6,975 bases of DNA from JAJKJG01 sp036556825 (GCA_036556825.1 DATBIR010000066.1:1-6975); one strand, 5' to 3'. Counted from the first letter of the stretch, positions 1 to 5,989 are shown. The notes: generated from the sequence alone by a model not told the origin. Program-made: numbers and translations.

Positions 1-213
1 GGAATCCCGCTCAACCGCTTCGTCGGCTTCGTCGGCGACATCGAGGTCGGCAACGTCACTTACGACGGCGGCAACCGCTTCTGGGTGTGGGCCAGCCCGC
101 TGCAGGAGGACGCCTGGGGCTACGGCCCGTCCGAAGAGGCCGCAAAAGCCGCGCTCGAGCTCTGGCTCAAACAATGGCTCGCCAATTTCCGCGGGTTTTT
201 CGAAGAGCGGTGA
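1..213 (+). CDS. 3' end of an unrecognised conserved-looking protein (5' end outside the window)
   Basis: Frame 1 is open from the first base to a TGA at 211-213, giving the last 70 residues of a protein whose start lies upstream of the window. Almost every codon ends in G or C, as in the clear genes here, which supports real coding. The visible part contains two short hydrophobic or aromatic patches (NRFVGFVGDIEVGNVTY and NRFWVWASPLQEDAWGYG), then a probable amphipathic helix rich in Ala, Leu and Trp (EEAAKAALELWLKQWL), and ends FRGFFEER. The pattern looks like a small soluble alpha/beta protein. I do not recognise a family and assign no function. It converges on glyS, with a palindromic repeat between the two stops. 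Coding status is fairly secure; identity is unknown. Confidence 0.72.
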   Translation, partial: GIPLNRFVGFVGDIEVGNVTYDGGNRFWVWASPLQEDAWGYGPSEEAAKAALELWLKQWLANFRGFFEER

Positions 214-272
214 GCTGCCTCTCCCGCTCGCGGGAGAGGGCGAGTCGCGCGGCACGCGCGACCGGGTGAGGG
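214..272. repeat. REP-like palindromic element with two hairpins, between convergent genes
   Basis: Two perfect hairpins stand in tandem: CCTCTCCCG (218-226) pairs with CGGGAGAGG (231-239) around a 4-nt CTCG loop, and GTCGCGCG (244-251) pairs with CGCGCGAC (255-262) around a GCA loop. The element closes with GGGTGAGGG (264-272), which nearly mirrors the CCTCTCCC at its left end. The architecture of a CTCTCCCG hairpin, a second palindrome and GGGTGAGGG matches a dispersed extragenic repeat well known in Rhizobiales genomes; that family assignment is from memory. It occupies precisely the space between the TGA at 211-213 and the glyS TAG at 273-275. No U-tract follows either hairpin, so it is not a classic intrinsic terminator, although it could stabilise 3' ends or hinder read-through from both sides. 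Confidence 0.8.
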
Positions 273-2423
273 CTACCCTTCGATGCGCGAGAAATCGGCG
301 ACCTCGTGGGTCGCCTCGCGGATGGCGTTGAGCAGCCGCAGCCGGTTCTCGCGCAGGCGCGCCTCGTCGGCGTTGACGGTGACCTTGTCGAAGAAGGCGT
401 CCACCGGCGCGCGCAGGCGCGACAGCACCCGCATGGCGCTCTCGAAATCCTCGCGCGCGATCGCGGCCGCGGCCTCGTCACGGGCCCCGGCGAGGGCGCG
501 CGCAAGCGCCTTCTCCTCGTCCTGGGCGAAGGCACCCTCGTCCGGCGGGCCGTCATAGGCGCGGCCGTCCTTCTTCTCCTCGATGCGCAGGATGTTGGCG
601 GCGCGGCGGTAGCCGACCAGCAGATGCTGGCCGTCCTCGGCGTCGAGGAAACGGCCGAGCGCCTCGACCCGGCGCACGATCATCAGAAGGTCGTCCTGGC
701 CGGGCAGGGCGAATACCGCATCGATCAGATCGTGGCGCGCGCCCTGATCGCGCAGGTAGACCTTGAGGCGGTCGCCGAAGAAGGCGAGGAGGTCGACGCT
801 CGTGCCGCTGACCTGATCGCGGTGCCACTGCACCACGCCGTGGCCGGTGCCGCCTGCGACTGCTGTCCTCGATGACCGCCCGATGCGTGCAAGGTGCCGC
901 TCGAAGACGGGGACCAGGGGAAGGCGGAGCTCGTTCTCCAGCACCAGCCTGATCACGCCGAGAGCCGCCCGCCTGAGCGCATAGGGATCCTTCGATCCGG
1001 TCGGCTTTTCGTCGATGGCCCAGAAGCCGACGAGCGTGTCGAATTTGTCGGCCAGCGCCACGGCGACTGAAACCGGGCCGGTCGGCACCCGGTCGGACGG
1101 GCCGGCGGGCTTGTAGTGCTCCTCGACGGCTGCCGCGACGGATGCGGGCTCGCCCTGCGCGCTCGCGTAATAGCGGCCCATCAGGCCCTGCAGCTCGGGA
1201 AACTCGCCGACCATCTCGGTGACGAGATCGGCCTTGGCGAGCCGCGCCGCGCGGGTTGCCGGCGCCGCATCGGCGCCGACGATCGGCGCCAGCTCCGCGG
1301 CCAGCGTCGCGATGCGCTCGACGCGCTCGTATTGCGTGCCGAGCTTCTCGTGGAAGACGATGCTTTTCAGCTTCTCGAGCCGGTCCTCGAGCCTGGTCTT
1401 GAGATCGGTCTCCCAGAAGAATTTGGCGTCGGCGAGCCGCGCCCGCACGACGCGCTGGTTGCCGGCGACGATGGCCGCGCCGCCGTCCCTGGCGTCCATG
1501 TTGGAGACCAGGATGAAGCTGTTGGAGAGGCGCCCACCGGGGTCGCGCAGCACGAAGCATTTCTGGTTGGCGCGGATGGTGGCGCGGATCACTTCCGGCG
1601 GGATGTCGAGAAAGGCCTCGTCGAAGGTGCCCATCAGCACGACCGGCCACTCGACCAGTCCGGCCACTTCCTCGAGCAGCCCCTCGTCCTCGACGAGTTC
1701 CAGGCCGCGCGCGAAGGCGAGGTTTTTCGCTTCGGTGAGGATGATGTCCTTGCGCCGGTCGGCGTCGAGCACGACGCGGGCGCGTTCGAGCGACGACACG
1801 TAATCGTCGAAGCGGCGCACCTGGATCAGGTCCGGCGCCATGAAGCGGTGGCCCCAGGTGTAGTCGGCGGCGCGGATGCCGTCGACCTCGAACGGCACCA
1901 CGTCGGGGATCTCGGTCTCGGGCCCGAAGGTGCAGACGATGGCGTGCAGCGGCCGCACCCAGCGCAGGCTCCCCGGCTTTTCCGAGCGCGCGCCCCAGCG
2001 CATCGATTTCGGCCACGGAAAATCGCGGATGATGCCCGGCAGGATCTCGGCGACGACCTCGGCGGTCGGGCGTCCGGGACGCTCGATCACCGCCACGTAG
2101 AACTCGCCCTTCTTCGGGTCCTTGTCGATGCGCGCCTGATCGAGCGAGGCGAGGCCGGCGCTCTTCAGGAAACCCTGCACGGCGTTGTCGGGCGCGCCGA
2201 CGCGCGGGCCGCGCCGCTCCTCGCGCACGTCCTGCCCCTTGGCGGGCAGGCCCGCGACCTGCAGGGCCAGCCGGCGCGGCGTCGCAAAGGCGCGGGCGCC
2301 CTCGTAGAGGAAGCCGCGCTCGACCAGCGCGTCGGTGACGAGCTTGCGCAAATCCTCGGCCGCGCGGCGCTGCATGCGGGCCGGGATCTCCTCGGAAAAC
2401 AGTTCAAGCAGCAGATCGGGCAT
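273..2423 (-). CDS. glyS: Glycyl-tRNA synthetase, beta subunit
   Basis: Encodes 716 residues, slightly longer than the roughly 690 of E. coli GlyS. Together with the GlyQ alpha subunit it forms the alpha2beta2 glycyl-tRNA synthetase, which charges tRNA-Gly in the cytoplasm; the beta subunit supplies most of the tRNA-binding surface. Family hallmarks seen: the N-terminus PDLLLELFSEEIPARM (2-17), EWPVVLMGTFDEAFLDIPPE (258-277) followed by the RANQKCF block (284-290), KADLVTEMVGEFPELQG (397-413), ADKFDTLVGFWAIDEKPTGS (458-477) running into KDPYALRRAALG, and a C-terminal helical anticodon-binding (DALR-type) region from about 590. The ATG at 2423 overlaps the glyQ stop as TGATG, which favours translational coupling. 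Residues about 510-545 (Gly/Arg/Ser-rich) look like a variable linker. The frame stays open upstream of 2423 through glyQ, but that part is glyQ read out of frame. No internal disruption is visible. Confidence 0.97.
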   Translation of the reverse strand: MPDLLLELFSEEIPARMQRRAAEDLRKLVTDALVERGFLYEGARAFATPRRLALQVAGLPAKGQDVREERRGPRVGAPDNAVQGFLKSAGLASLDQARIDKDPKKGEFYVAVIERPGRPTAEVVAEILPGIIRDFPWPKSMRWGARSEKPGSLRWVRPLHAIVCTFGPETEIPDVVPFEVDGIRAADYTWGHRFMAPDLIQVRRFDDYVSSLERARVVLDADRRKDIILTEAKNLAFARGLELVEDEGLLEEVAGLVEWPVVLMGTFDEAFLDIPPEVIRATIRANQKCFVLRDPGGRLSNSFILVSNMDARDGGAAIVAGNQRVVRARLADAKFFWETDLKTRLEDRLEKLKSIVFHEKLGTQYERVERIATLAAELAPIVGADAAPATRAARLAKADLVTEMVGEFPELQGLMGRYYASAQGEPASVAAAVEEHYKPAGPSDRVPTGPVSVAVALADKFDTLVGFWAIDEKPTGSKDPYALRRAALGVIRLVLENELRLPLVPVFERHLARIGRSSRTAVAGGTGHGVVQWHRDQVSGTSVDLLAFFGDRLKVYLRDQGARHDLIDAVFALPGQDDLLMIVRRVEALGRFLDAEDGQHLLVGYRRAANILRIEEKKDGRAYDGPPDEGAFAQDEEKALARALAGARDEAAAAIAREDFESAMRVLSRLRAPVDAFFDKVTVNADEARLRENRLRLLNAIREATHEVADFSRIEG

Positions 2424-3466
2424 CAGGCCGCGAGCCTCCCGCCCTCGGTCTTGAGCCAGGCGGCGCCGCAGGCCTTGGCGAGCTCGCGCACGCGCAGGAT
2501 GTAGCTCTGCCGCTCGGTCACCGAGATCACGCCGCGGGCGTCGAGAAGGTTGAAGATGTGGCTCGCCTTGATGGCTTGGTCGTAGGCCGGCAGCGCCATT
2601 TCGTGGCGGTCGCCCTTGTCGCCGGCCTCGAGGTATGTGCGGCAGGCGGCCTCGGCGTCGCGGAAGTGCCGAAAGAGCATGTCCGTGTCGGCATGCTCGA
2701 AATTGTGTCGTGAATACTCCTGCTCGGCCTGTCGGAACACGTCGCCGTAGGTGACCTTGTCGTCGCCCGACAGGCCGTTGAAGTTGAGGTCGTAGACGTT
2801 CTCGACGCCCTGCACATACATGGCGAGGCGCTCGAGACCATAGGTCAGCTCGCCGGAGGCCGGCGCGCATTCGAAGCCGGCCACCTGCTGGAAGTAGGTG
2901 AACTGGGATACCTCCATGCCGTCGCACCAGCATTCCCAGCCGAGGCCCCAGGCGCCGAGGGTCGGGCTTTCCCAGTCGTCCTCGACGAAGCGGATGTCGT
3001 GCAAAGCCGCGTCGATGCCGATCGCCTCGAGCGATTTCAGGTAGAGGTCCTGGATGTCGGGCGGGCTCGGCTTCAGGATCACCTGGAACTGGTAGTAGTG
3101 CTGCAGGCGGTTCGGATTCTTGCCGTAGCGCCCGTCCTTGGGCCGGCGCGAAGGCTGAACATAGGCGGCGCGCCACGGCCGCGGCCCGAGGGCGCGCAAG
3201 GTCGTCGCCGGGTGAAAGGTGCCGGCCCCCACTTCCATGTCGTAGGGCTGCAGGATCACGCAGCCGCGCTCCGCCCAGAAGCGCTGAAGGGTCAGGATCA
3301 GGCCCTGGAAGGACCGCGTCGGGTGCAGATGCGCGGGCTCGCCCGTGGGCGCGACGCCGGCGGTGGGCGAGCGGAGCGAGCCGTGAAGACGAACGGCATC
3401 GCTCGTCGCCGCCGGGACGGCGGCGGACGGCTGCGGCGCCTGGGATTGAGCGCGATCGCTCGACAT
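2423..3466 (-). CDS. glyQ: Glycyl-tRNA synthetase, alpha subunit, with N-terminal extension
   Basis: Catalytic subunit of alpha2beta2 glycyl-tRNA synthetase, a class II aminoacyl-tRNA synthetase that activates glycine with ATP; essential and cytoplasmic. From the ATG at 3466 it has 347 residues (E. coli GlyQ has about 303). Conserved blocks are all present: TRSFQGLILTLQRFW, DMEVGAGTFHPATTLR, YVQPSRRPKDGRYGKNPNRL followed by QHYYQFQV, DIRFVEDDWESPTLGAWGLG, GMEVSQFTYFQQVAG, GELTYGLERLAMYVQG and NLLDARGVISVTERQ. The first ~47 residues are an Ala/Pro/Ser-rich stretch not seen in the E. coli protein. A GTG at 3496 would add 10 residues, but it lies directly against AAAGG with no spacing, and the candidate promoter's transcription start falls downstream of it. 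The ATG at 3466 has a modest GGA seven nt upstream. No other start codon lies between 3466 and the conserved core. First gene of the glyQS operon. Confidence 0.96.
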   Translation of the reverse strand: MSSDRAQSQAPQPSAAVPAATSDAVRLHGSLRSPTAGVAPTGEPAHLHPTRSFQGLILTLQRFWAERGCVILQPYDMEVGAGTFHPATTLRALGPRPWRAAYVQPSRRPKDGRYGKNPNRLQHYYQFQVILKPSPPDIQDLYLKSLEAIGIDAALHDIRFVEDDWESPTLGAWGLGWECWCDGMEVSQFTYFQQVAGFECAPASGELTYGLERLAMYVQGVENVYDLNFNGLSGDDKVTYGDVFRQAEQEYSRHNFEHADTDMLFRHFRDAEAACRTYLEAGDKGDRHEMALPAYDQAIKASHIFNLLDARGVISVTERQSYILRVRELAKACGAAWLKTEGGRLAA

Positions 3467-3496
3467 GGGCTGGTCCGTGGCGGGAGGGATGGGCAC

Positions 3497-3524
3497 CCTT
3501 TAGGGAGCGGGCCTGCCAAGTCAA
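3497..3524 (-). promoter_or_regulatory. Candidate sigma-70-type promoter of glyQS
   Basis: On the minus strand TTGACT (3519-3524) lies 16 nt before TAAAGG (3497-3502). The -35 box matches TTGACA at 5 of 6 positions; the -10 box is weaker, at 3 of 6. Transcription would begin near 3490, giving a leader of about 24 nt before the ATG at 3466 and leaving the GTG at 3496 untranscribed. This is inferred from pattern alone. Confidence 0.42.
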
Positions 3525-3709
3525 GCATCGTCGGGCGGACGCGCCGCAGGCGAGGCGGTCTTTGATGGCTCCGGCTGTTTCGTCGCCGTCATCAGGCCGA
3601 AACCACTGATGTGAGGTCGCGCACACATCCTGAAACAATGGCGTCGTAGCGTCTCCCATCAAACGAGCGCTCAAAGCGCCGGCGTCACAGGGACGAGGGA
3701 GAGCCGATC

Positions 3710-3988
3710 GTGAGAACGACGATCATCACCACAAGCGAGCCGGCACGCTTTGCTGCGGTCACCGCGGCAAGCGGCATCGGGCTGTCGCCATTCATGCTCG
3801 ACGCCCGTTCCGGCAAGCGCACGGAGAGCACAGCGTACCATGGGCCTGGCCGCATGCCGGTCATCCTGGCGCGCGGCGCCACCGGCCGCGCCATGCCCCG
3901 CTTCGCCGTCCTCGAGGGCGGGGCGGCGCAACGGGCGCGCCTCCCCGGCGGAGGTTTCGGGCCGTCGCGCAGGACCAGGAGCGCCTGA
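3710..3988 (+). CDS. Possible small protein of 92 residues, unrecognised
   Basis: A GTG-started frame of 92 residues, preceded by a strong ribosome-binding sequence: GAGGGAGAG ends 6 nt before the start. Most codons, roughly 87%, end in G or C, consistent with genuine coding in this genome. The product starts MRTTIITTSEPARFAAVTAA, contains the hydrophobic patch GIGLSPFML, and becomes rich in Gly, Arg and Ala towards the end (GGGFGPSRRTRSA). No signal peptide, membrane segment or known motif is evident, and I recognise no family. A strong hairpin begins 21 nt after the stop and could end its transcript. Against it: competing open frames on the minus strand cover the same DNA, as is common in high-GC sequence, and the composition is low in aromatic and acidic residues. 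I regard it as a possible but unproven gene. Confidence 0.38.
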   Translation: MRTTIITTSEPARFAAVTAASGIGLSPFMLDARSGKRTESTAYHGPGRMPVILARGATGRAMPRFAVLEGGAAQRARLPGGGFGPSRRTRSA

Positions 3989-4009
3989 CGGTCCATCCAG
4001 ACAAGTCGC

Positions 4010-4038
4010 GCCTGCCCCGGCTCGCTTCCGGGGCAGGC
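4010..4038. repeat. Palindromic repeat, family B copy 1; possible terminator
   Basis: GCCTGCCCCGG (4010-4020) pairs perfectly with CCGGGGCAGGC (4028-4038) around a 7-nt loop. The right arm and following bases (TCCGGGGCAGGCTTT, then CGCCGG) match the copy at 4627-4658 over 21 positions with one difference, so this is a dispersed repeat rather than an isolated terminator. Only three T residues follow the stem. It could still act as a terminator for the ORF ending at 3988. Confidence 0.7.
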
Positions 4039-4241
4039 TTTCGCCGGGCCGACCCAGAGGTCTTCACACACATCCGCCGCCACGCCCTTGCCATCGCCGT
4101 GGAACGAAGAAGGCCGGTGCGCATTTCCGAAACAGCCAAGTTCTTTCGAGCATGTGCGCGAGCGCACCGCGACCGGCTCCCCCCCAGGGGAAGGTCGCGA
4201 CACAGCAGCCCGCACGTGCTGCCGACCGCAGGGAGCAAACA

Positions 4242-4487
4242 ATGAACCGCCTTTCGACCGTCCTGATCCTCACCGGCCTCGCCTCGGTCCTGACGCCCGT
4301 CGTCGTCAGCGCCACCGGGATCACCCCGGCCAAGCCCGCGGCCCAGGCCGAGAGCAAGGCGGAGGCGACGCCCGCCCAGGCCCGGGCCGGGGAGCCGGCC
4401 TGCACCCGCCGCGTCAAGGTCGTCTATGCCGGCTATGGCGAGGGTCGCGGCGCCGCCTGCGCGGTCACGGCCGAGGTCCAGCGCTGA
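4242..4487 (+). CDS. Small secreted protein of unknown function (81 residues)
   Basis: The ATG at 4242 has a good ribosome-binding sequence (AGGGAG, about 6 nt upstream). The N-terminus MNRLSTVLILTGLASVLTPV is a typical Sec signal peptide: one Arg, a hydrophobic core at residues 4-22, and a probable signal peptidase I site after VSA (residue 24). The mature part begins with a low-complexity Ala/Pro/Glu/Lys linker (27-50) and ends in a compact segment, CTRRVKVVYAGYGEGRGAAC, with cysteines at 54 and 73 that could form a disulfide in the periplasm. The tail resembles small uncharacterised Rhizobiales proteins in general style, but I cannot name a family and assign no function. It appears monocistronic: a weak hairpin (GCCGG-CACG-CCGGC, 4496-4509) and two repeat copies follow it. 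High third-position GC supports coding. Confidence 0.8.
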   Translation: MNRLSTVLILTGLASVLTPVVVSATGITPAKPAAQAESKAEATPAQARAGEPACTRRVKVVYAGYGEGRGAACAVTAEVQR

Positions 4488-4578
4488 GCCGATCCGCCGG
4501 CACGCCGGCCGCCTTGCGGTCGGCGCCGTCTCGTGACAACCACGCCGCCTGCTCCCTGCTACCCATTGAGAGGCATGA

Positions 4579-4597
4579 TCCCGGATCAAGTCCGGGA
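4579..4597. repeat. Palindromic repeat, family B copy 2
   Basis: TCCCGGA (4579-4585) and TCCGGGA (4591-4597) form a perfect 7-bp stem with a TCAAG loop. The core GGATCAAGTCCGGG is shared with the copy at 4627-4658, and the following bases ACAAGCC resemble GCAGGCT there. Sequences of this kind, which translate as 'ACPGLDPG'-type strings in spurious ORFs, are familiar from Rhizobiales intergenic regions. Confidence 0.7.
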
Positions 4598-4626
4598 CAA
4601 GCCATCTTCGGCGAAGTGACCCTCAC

Positions 4627-4658
4627 TCGGGATCAAGTCCGGGGCAGGCTTTTGCCGG
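4627..4658. repeat. Palindromic repeat, family B copy 3
   Basis: It contains GGATCAAGTCCGGG, shared with copy 2, joined to TCCGGGGCAGGCTTTTGCC, shared with copy 1, so it links the other two into one family. Its own stem (TCGGGA-TCAAG-TCCGGG) carries a mismatch and a terminal T-G pair. It ends about 25 bp before the GTG start of the phosphatase gene, so any promoter for that gene lies in or near the repeat. Confidence 0.7.
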
Positions 4659-4683
4659 ATCATGCTGTCGGAGACCGGCCGGC

Positions 4684-5406
4684 GTGGCGTTGCGCGCGAT
4701 CCTGTTCGACAAGGACGGAACCCTCATCGATTTCGATGCCACCTGGGGCCCGGCGGCCTACGAGGTGATGCGCACCCTGGCGGCCGGCGACGAGAGGGCC
4801 TTCGCCGAGCTCATCCGCGTCAGCGAATATATCGAGCATGAACGCCGCTTCCTGCCGAGCTCGCCGCTGGTCGCCGGCTCCTCGGCGCATTACGGGCCGC
4901 TTTGGGCGCAGGCGCTCGGCCGGACCCCGGGTACCGATCTCTACCGCGAGATGGACGAGCTGTTCCGCGTCTGGGGCCTGCGCCATCTCGCGCCGATCGG
5001 CGAGCCCGCCGCGGTGGCGCGCGCCCTGAGCGAGCGCACCCTGCGTCTCGGCATCGCCACCAACGACGCGGAAGCATCGGCGCGCAGCCAGGCCGAGGCG
5101 CTGGGGCTCATGCCGTTCCTCGACTTCATCGCCGGCTACGATTCCGGTTTCGGCGGCAAGCCGCATCCCGGCATGGTGCTCGCCTTCGCCGACCGCTTGG
5201 GCGTCGAGGCCGGCCAGGTCGCGCTCGTCGGCGATTCCCTGCACGACCTCGAGACGGCGCGTCTCGCCGGCGCGGTCGGCATCGCGGTGCTCACCGGCCC
5301 ACTCAAGCGCGCCGCGCGCTCCGACCTCGAGCCGCATGCCGACCACGTGATCGAGTCGATCGCCGATCTGCCCGCCTTCATCGACACTCTCGGGACGGGC
5401 GAGTAG
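4684..5406 (+). CDS. HAD-superfamily hydrolase, phosphoglycolate phosphatase-like
   Basis: A 240-residue cytoplasmic phosphatase of the haloacid dehalogenase superfamily, subfamily IA by layout. All four catalytic motifs are visible: motif I DKDGT (9-13, nucleophile Asp9 and acid/base Asp11), motif II with Thr126 in LGIATND, motif III Lys159 in GGKPHPG, and motif IV GDSLHD (183-188, Mg2+-binding Asp184 and Asp188). Residues about 18-95 form the helical cap that sets substrate choice. The overall pattern, including HPGMVLAFADRLGVEAGQVALVGD, resembles phosphoglycolate phosphatases (Gph), but cap sequences diverge and the true substrate cannot be read from sequence, so no symbol is given. The start is GTG with a distant GGAGA about 10 nt upstream; no better start is seen. 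It converges with the MarR gene, with 15 bp between stops and no visible terminator. Confidence 0.93.
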   Translation: MALRAILFDKDGTLIDFDATWGPAAYEVMRTLAAGDERAFAELIRVSEYIEHERRFLPSSPLVAGSSAHYGPLWAQALGRTPGTDLYREMDELFRVWGLRHLAPIGEPAAVARALSERTLRLGIATNDAEASARSQAEALGLMPFLDFIAGYDSGFGGKPHPGMVLAFADRLGVEAGQVALVGDSLHDLETARLAGAVGIAVLTGPLKRAARSDLEPHADHVIESIADLPAFIDTLGTGE

Positions 5407-5421
5407 CAGATACGGCCTGTC

Positions 5422-5907
5422 CTATTCGCTATTCGCGCCTCGCTCCGAGTCCTCGTCGCGGGCGGCCTCGCGCCAGGCAAGCACGATGCGGTTGAGCTCG
5501 GCCAGATCGGTGCGCGACAGGCGGCCGAGGGTGCGCCGCACATAGGCCCCCTGGGCGGCGATGCCCTGCTCGGCGAGGGCGCGGCCGGCGCGCGTTAGGT
5601 GCAGGGCGTGCGAGCGCCGGTCGCCCGGGATGGCGCGGCGCTCCACCAGCCCGGCTTCCACGAGCCGGTCGACGAGGCCCGAGACGTTGCCCTTGGTGAC
5701 GTAGAGATGCGCGGCGAGCTCCTGCTGGGTGAAGCCCTCGCGCTCGGTCAGGGTCGACAGGATGTCGAATTGCGGGATCGACAGCCCCAGCGCCTTGAGC
5801 TCCGCCGCGATCGCCGCGGCGACCCGGCGATGCAGGCGGATGAAGCGGAACCAGACCTGCAACGGTGCGGCGGTCTCCGCGGCGCGGACGACTTGGGGCT
5901 GGGGCAT
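5422..5907 (-). CDS. MarR-family transcriptional regulator
   Basis: A 161-residue winged-helix DNA-binding protein of MarR type, normally a homodimer that binds a palindromic operator and is released by a small ligand or oxidation. Visible elements: an N-terminal dimerisation helix (about 15-40, WFRFIRLHRRVAAAIAAEL), SIPQFDILSTL (43-53), the helix-turn-helix TQQELAAHLYVTKGNVSGLV (60-79) with DRLVEAGLVER, and the wing RAIPGDRRSHALHLT with the typical DxR (Asp96, Arg98). C-terminal helices close the dimer. The protein contains no cysteine, which argues against OhrR-like thiol sensing. It has the ATG at 5907, only a weak ribosome-binding sequence, and a candidate promoter carrying a perfect inverted repeat just upstream, which suggests autoregulation. 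The ligand and regulon are unknown; the divergent DUF1499 gene is the nearest possible target. Confidence 0.94.
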   Translation of the reverse strand: MPQPQVVRAAETAAPLQVWFRFIRLHRRVAAAIAAELKALGLSIPQFDILSTLTEREGFTQQELAAHLYVTKGNVSGLVDRLVEAGLVERRAIPGDRRSHALHLTRAGRALAEQGIAAQGAYVRRTLGRLSRTDLAELNRIVLAWREAARDEDSERGANSE

Positions 5908-5927
5908 GGCGGGCTGAGTGCGATCCA

Positions 5928-5959
5928 GGCGAGATAGTTTACATAAGAACTATCTCGCC
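5928..5959. promoter_or_regulatory. Perfect 12-8-12 inverted repeat, probable MarR operator
   Basis: GGCGAGATAGTT (5928-5939) and AACTATCTCGCC (5948-5959) are exact reverse complements separated by 8 AT-rich bases. It begins 21 bp upstream of the MarR ATG and covers the -10 box and start region of the candidate MarR promoter. Position, symmetry and the AT-rich centre fit an autoregulatory operator. Binding by this MarR protein is an inference. Confidence 0.72.
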
Positions 5960-5977
5960 GCCAGCCTGGCCTGCCAA
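5949..5977 (-). promoter_or_regulatory. Candidate promoter of the MarR gene
   Basis: On the minus strand TTGGCA (5972-5977, 5 of 6 to consensus) lies 17 nt before GATAGT (5949-5954, 4 of 6). The -10 box is inside the 12-bp inverted repeat arm, so a bound repressor would block RNA polymerase. The expected transcript start is near 5942, with a leader of about 35 nt. Confidence 0.5.
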
Positions 5978-5989
5978 CGTCCCTAAAGG

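Larger units (their letters stand above)
3525..4241. other. Gene-poor region between glyQ and the small secreted protein gene
   Basis: Over 700 bases separate the glyQ promoter from the next confident gene. Within it I find one uncertain ORF (3710-3988), a small hairpin GCGCT-CAA-AGCGC (3667-3679), a long repeat-family hairpin at 4010-4038, and a short palindrome GTGCGC-GA-GCGCAC (4154-4167). Minus-strand open frames across 3685-4242 and 3861-4589 translate to Arg/Pro/Gly-rich sequence, partly made of the repeat itself, and look like high-GC shadows. No tRNA or other recognised RNA is visible. A GGAAC at 4101-4105 lacks a matching CGTT box, so a general-stress sigma (EcfG-type) promoter is not supported. 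Confidence 0.5.

Noticed and set aside
553..2016. A 487-codon minus-strand frame inside glyS, which might suggest a glyS frameshift.
   Set aside because: Glycyl-tRNA synthetase motifs run uninterrupted in the 273-2423 frame; the other frame is Arg-rich nonsense.
1116..2504. A 462-codon plus-strand open frame antisense to glyS.
   Set aside because: It is a shadow of glyS. The product is compositionally biased (His/Arg/Asp-rich) with no recognisable domain, as expected from GC-rich antisense sequence.
2424..3674. The glyS reading frame stays open far upstream, giving an apparent 1133-residue protein.
   Set aside because: The extra part is glyQ read out of frame, Arg/Pro/Gly/Ala-rich and without glyS family features; the true glyS start is the ATG overlapping the glyQ stop.
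4101..4126. GGAAC resembling the -35 box of a general-stress sigma (EcfG) promoter upstream of the small secreted gene.
   Set aside because: No CGTT-like -10 box lies 16-18 bases downstream; the bases there read ATTTCC.
3685..4242. A 185-codon minus-strand open frame in the gene-poor region.
   Set aside because: It includes the translated repeat (KACPGSEPG-type string), has biased composition and no recognised motif; the plus-strand frame at 3710 has the better ribosome site, though it too is uncertain.
5421..5436. Short tandem CTATTCG CTATTCG at the end of the MarR gene.
   Set aside because: Only two 7-bp units, within coding sequence, with no sign of repeat expansion or function.
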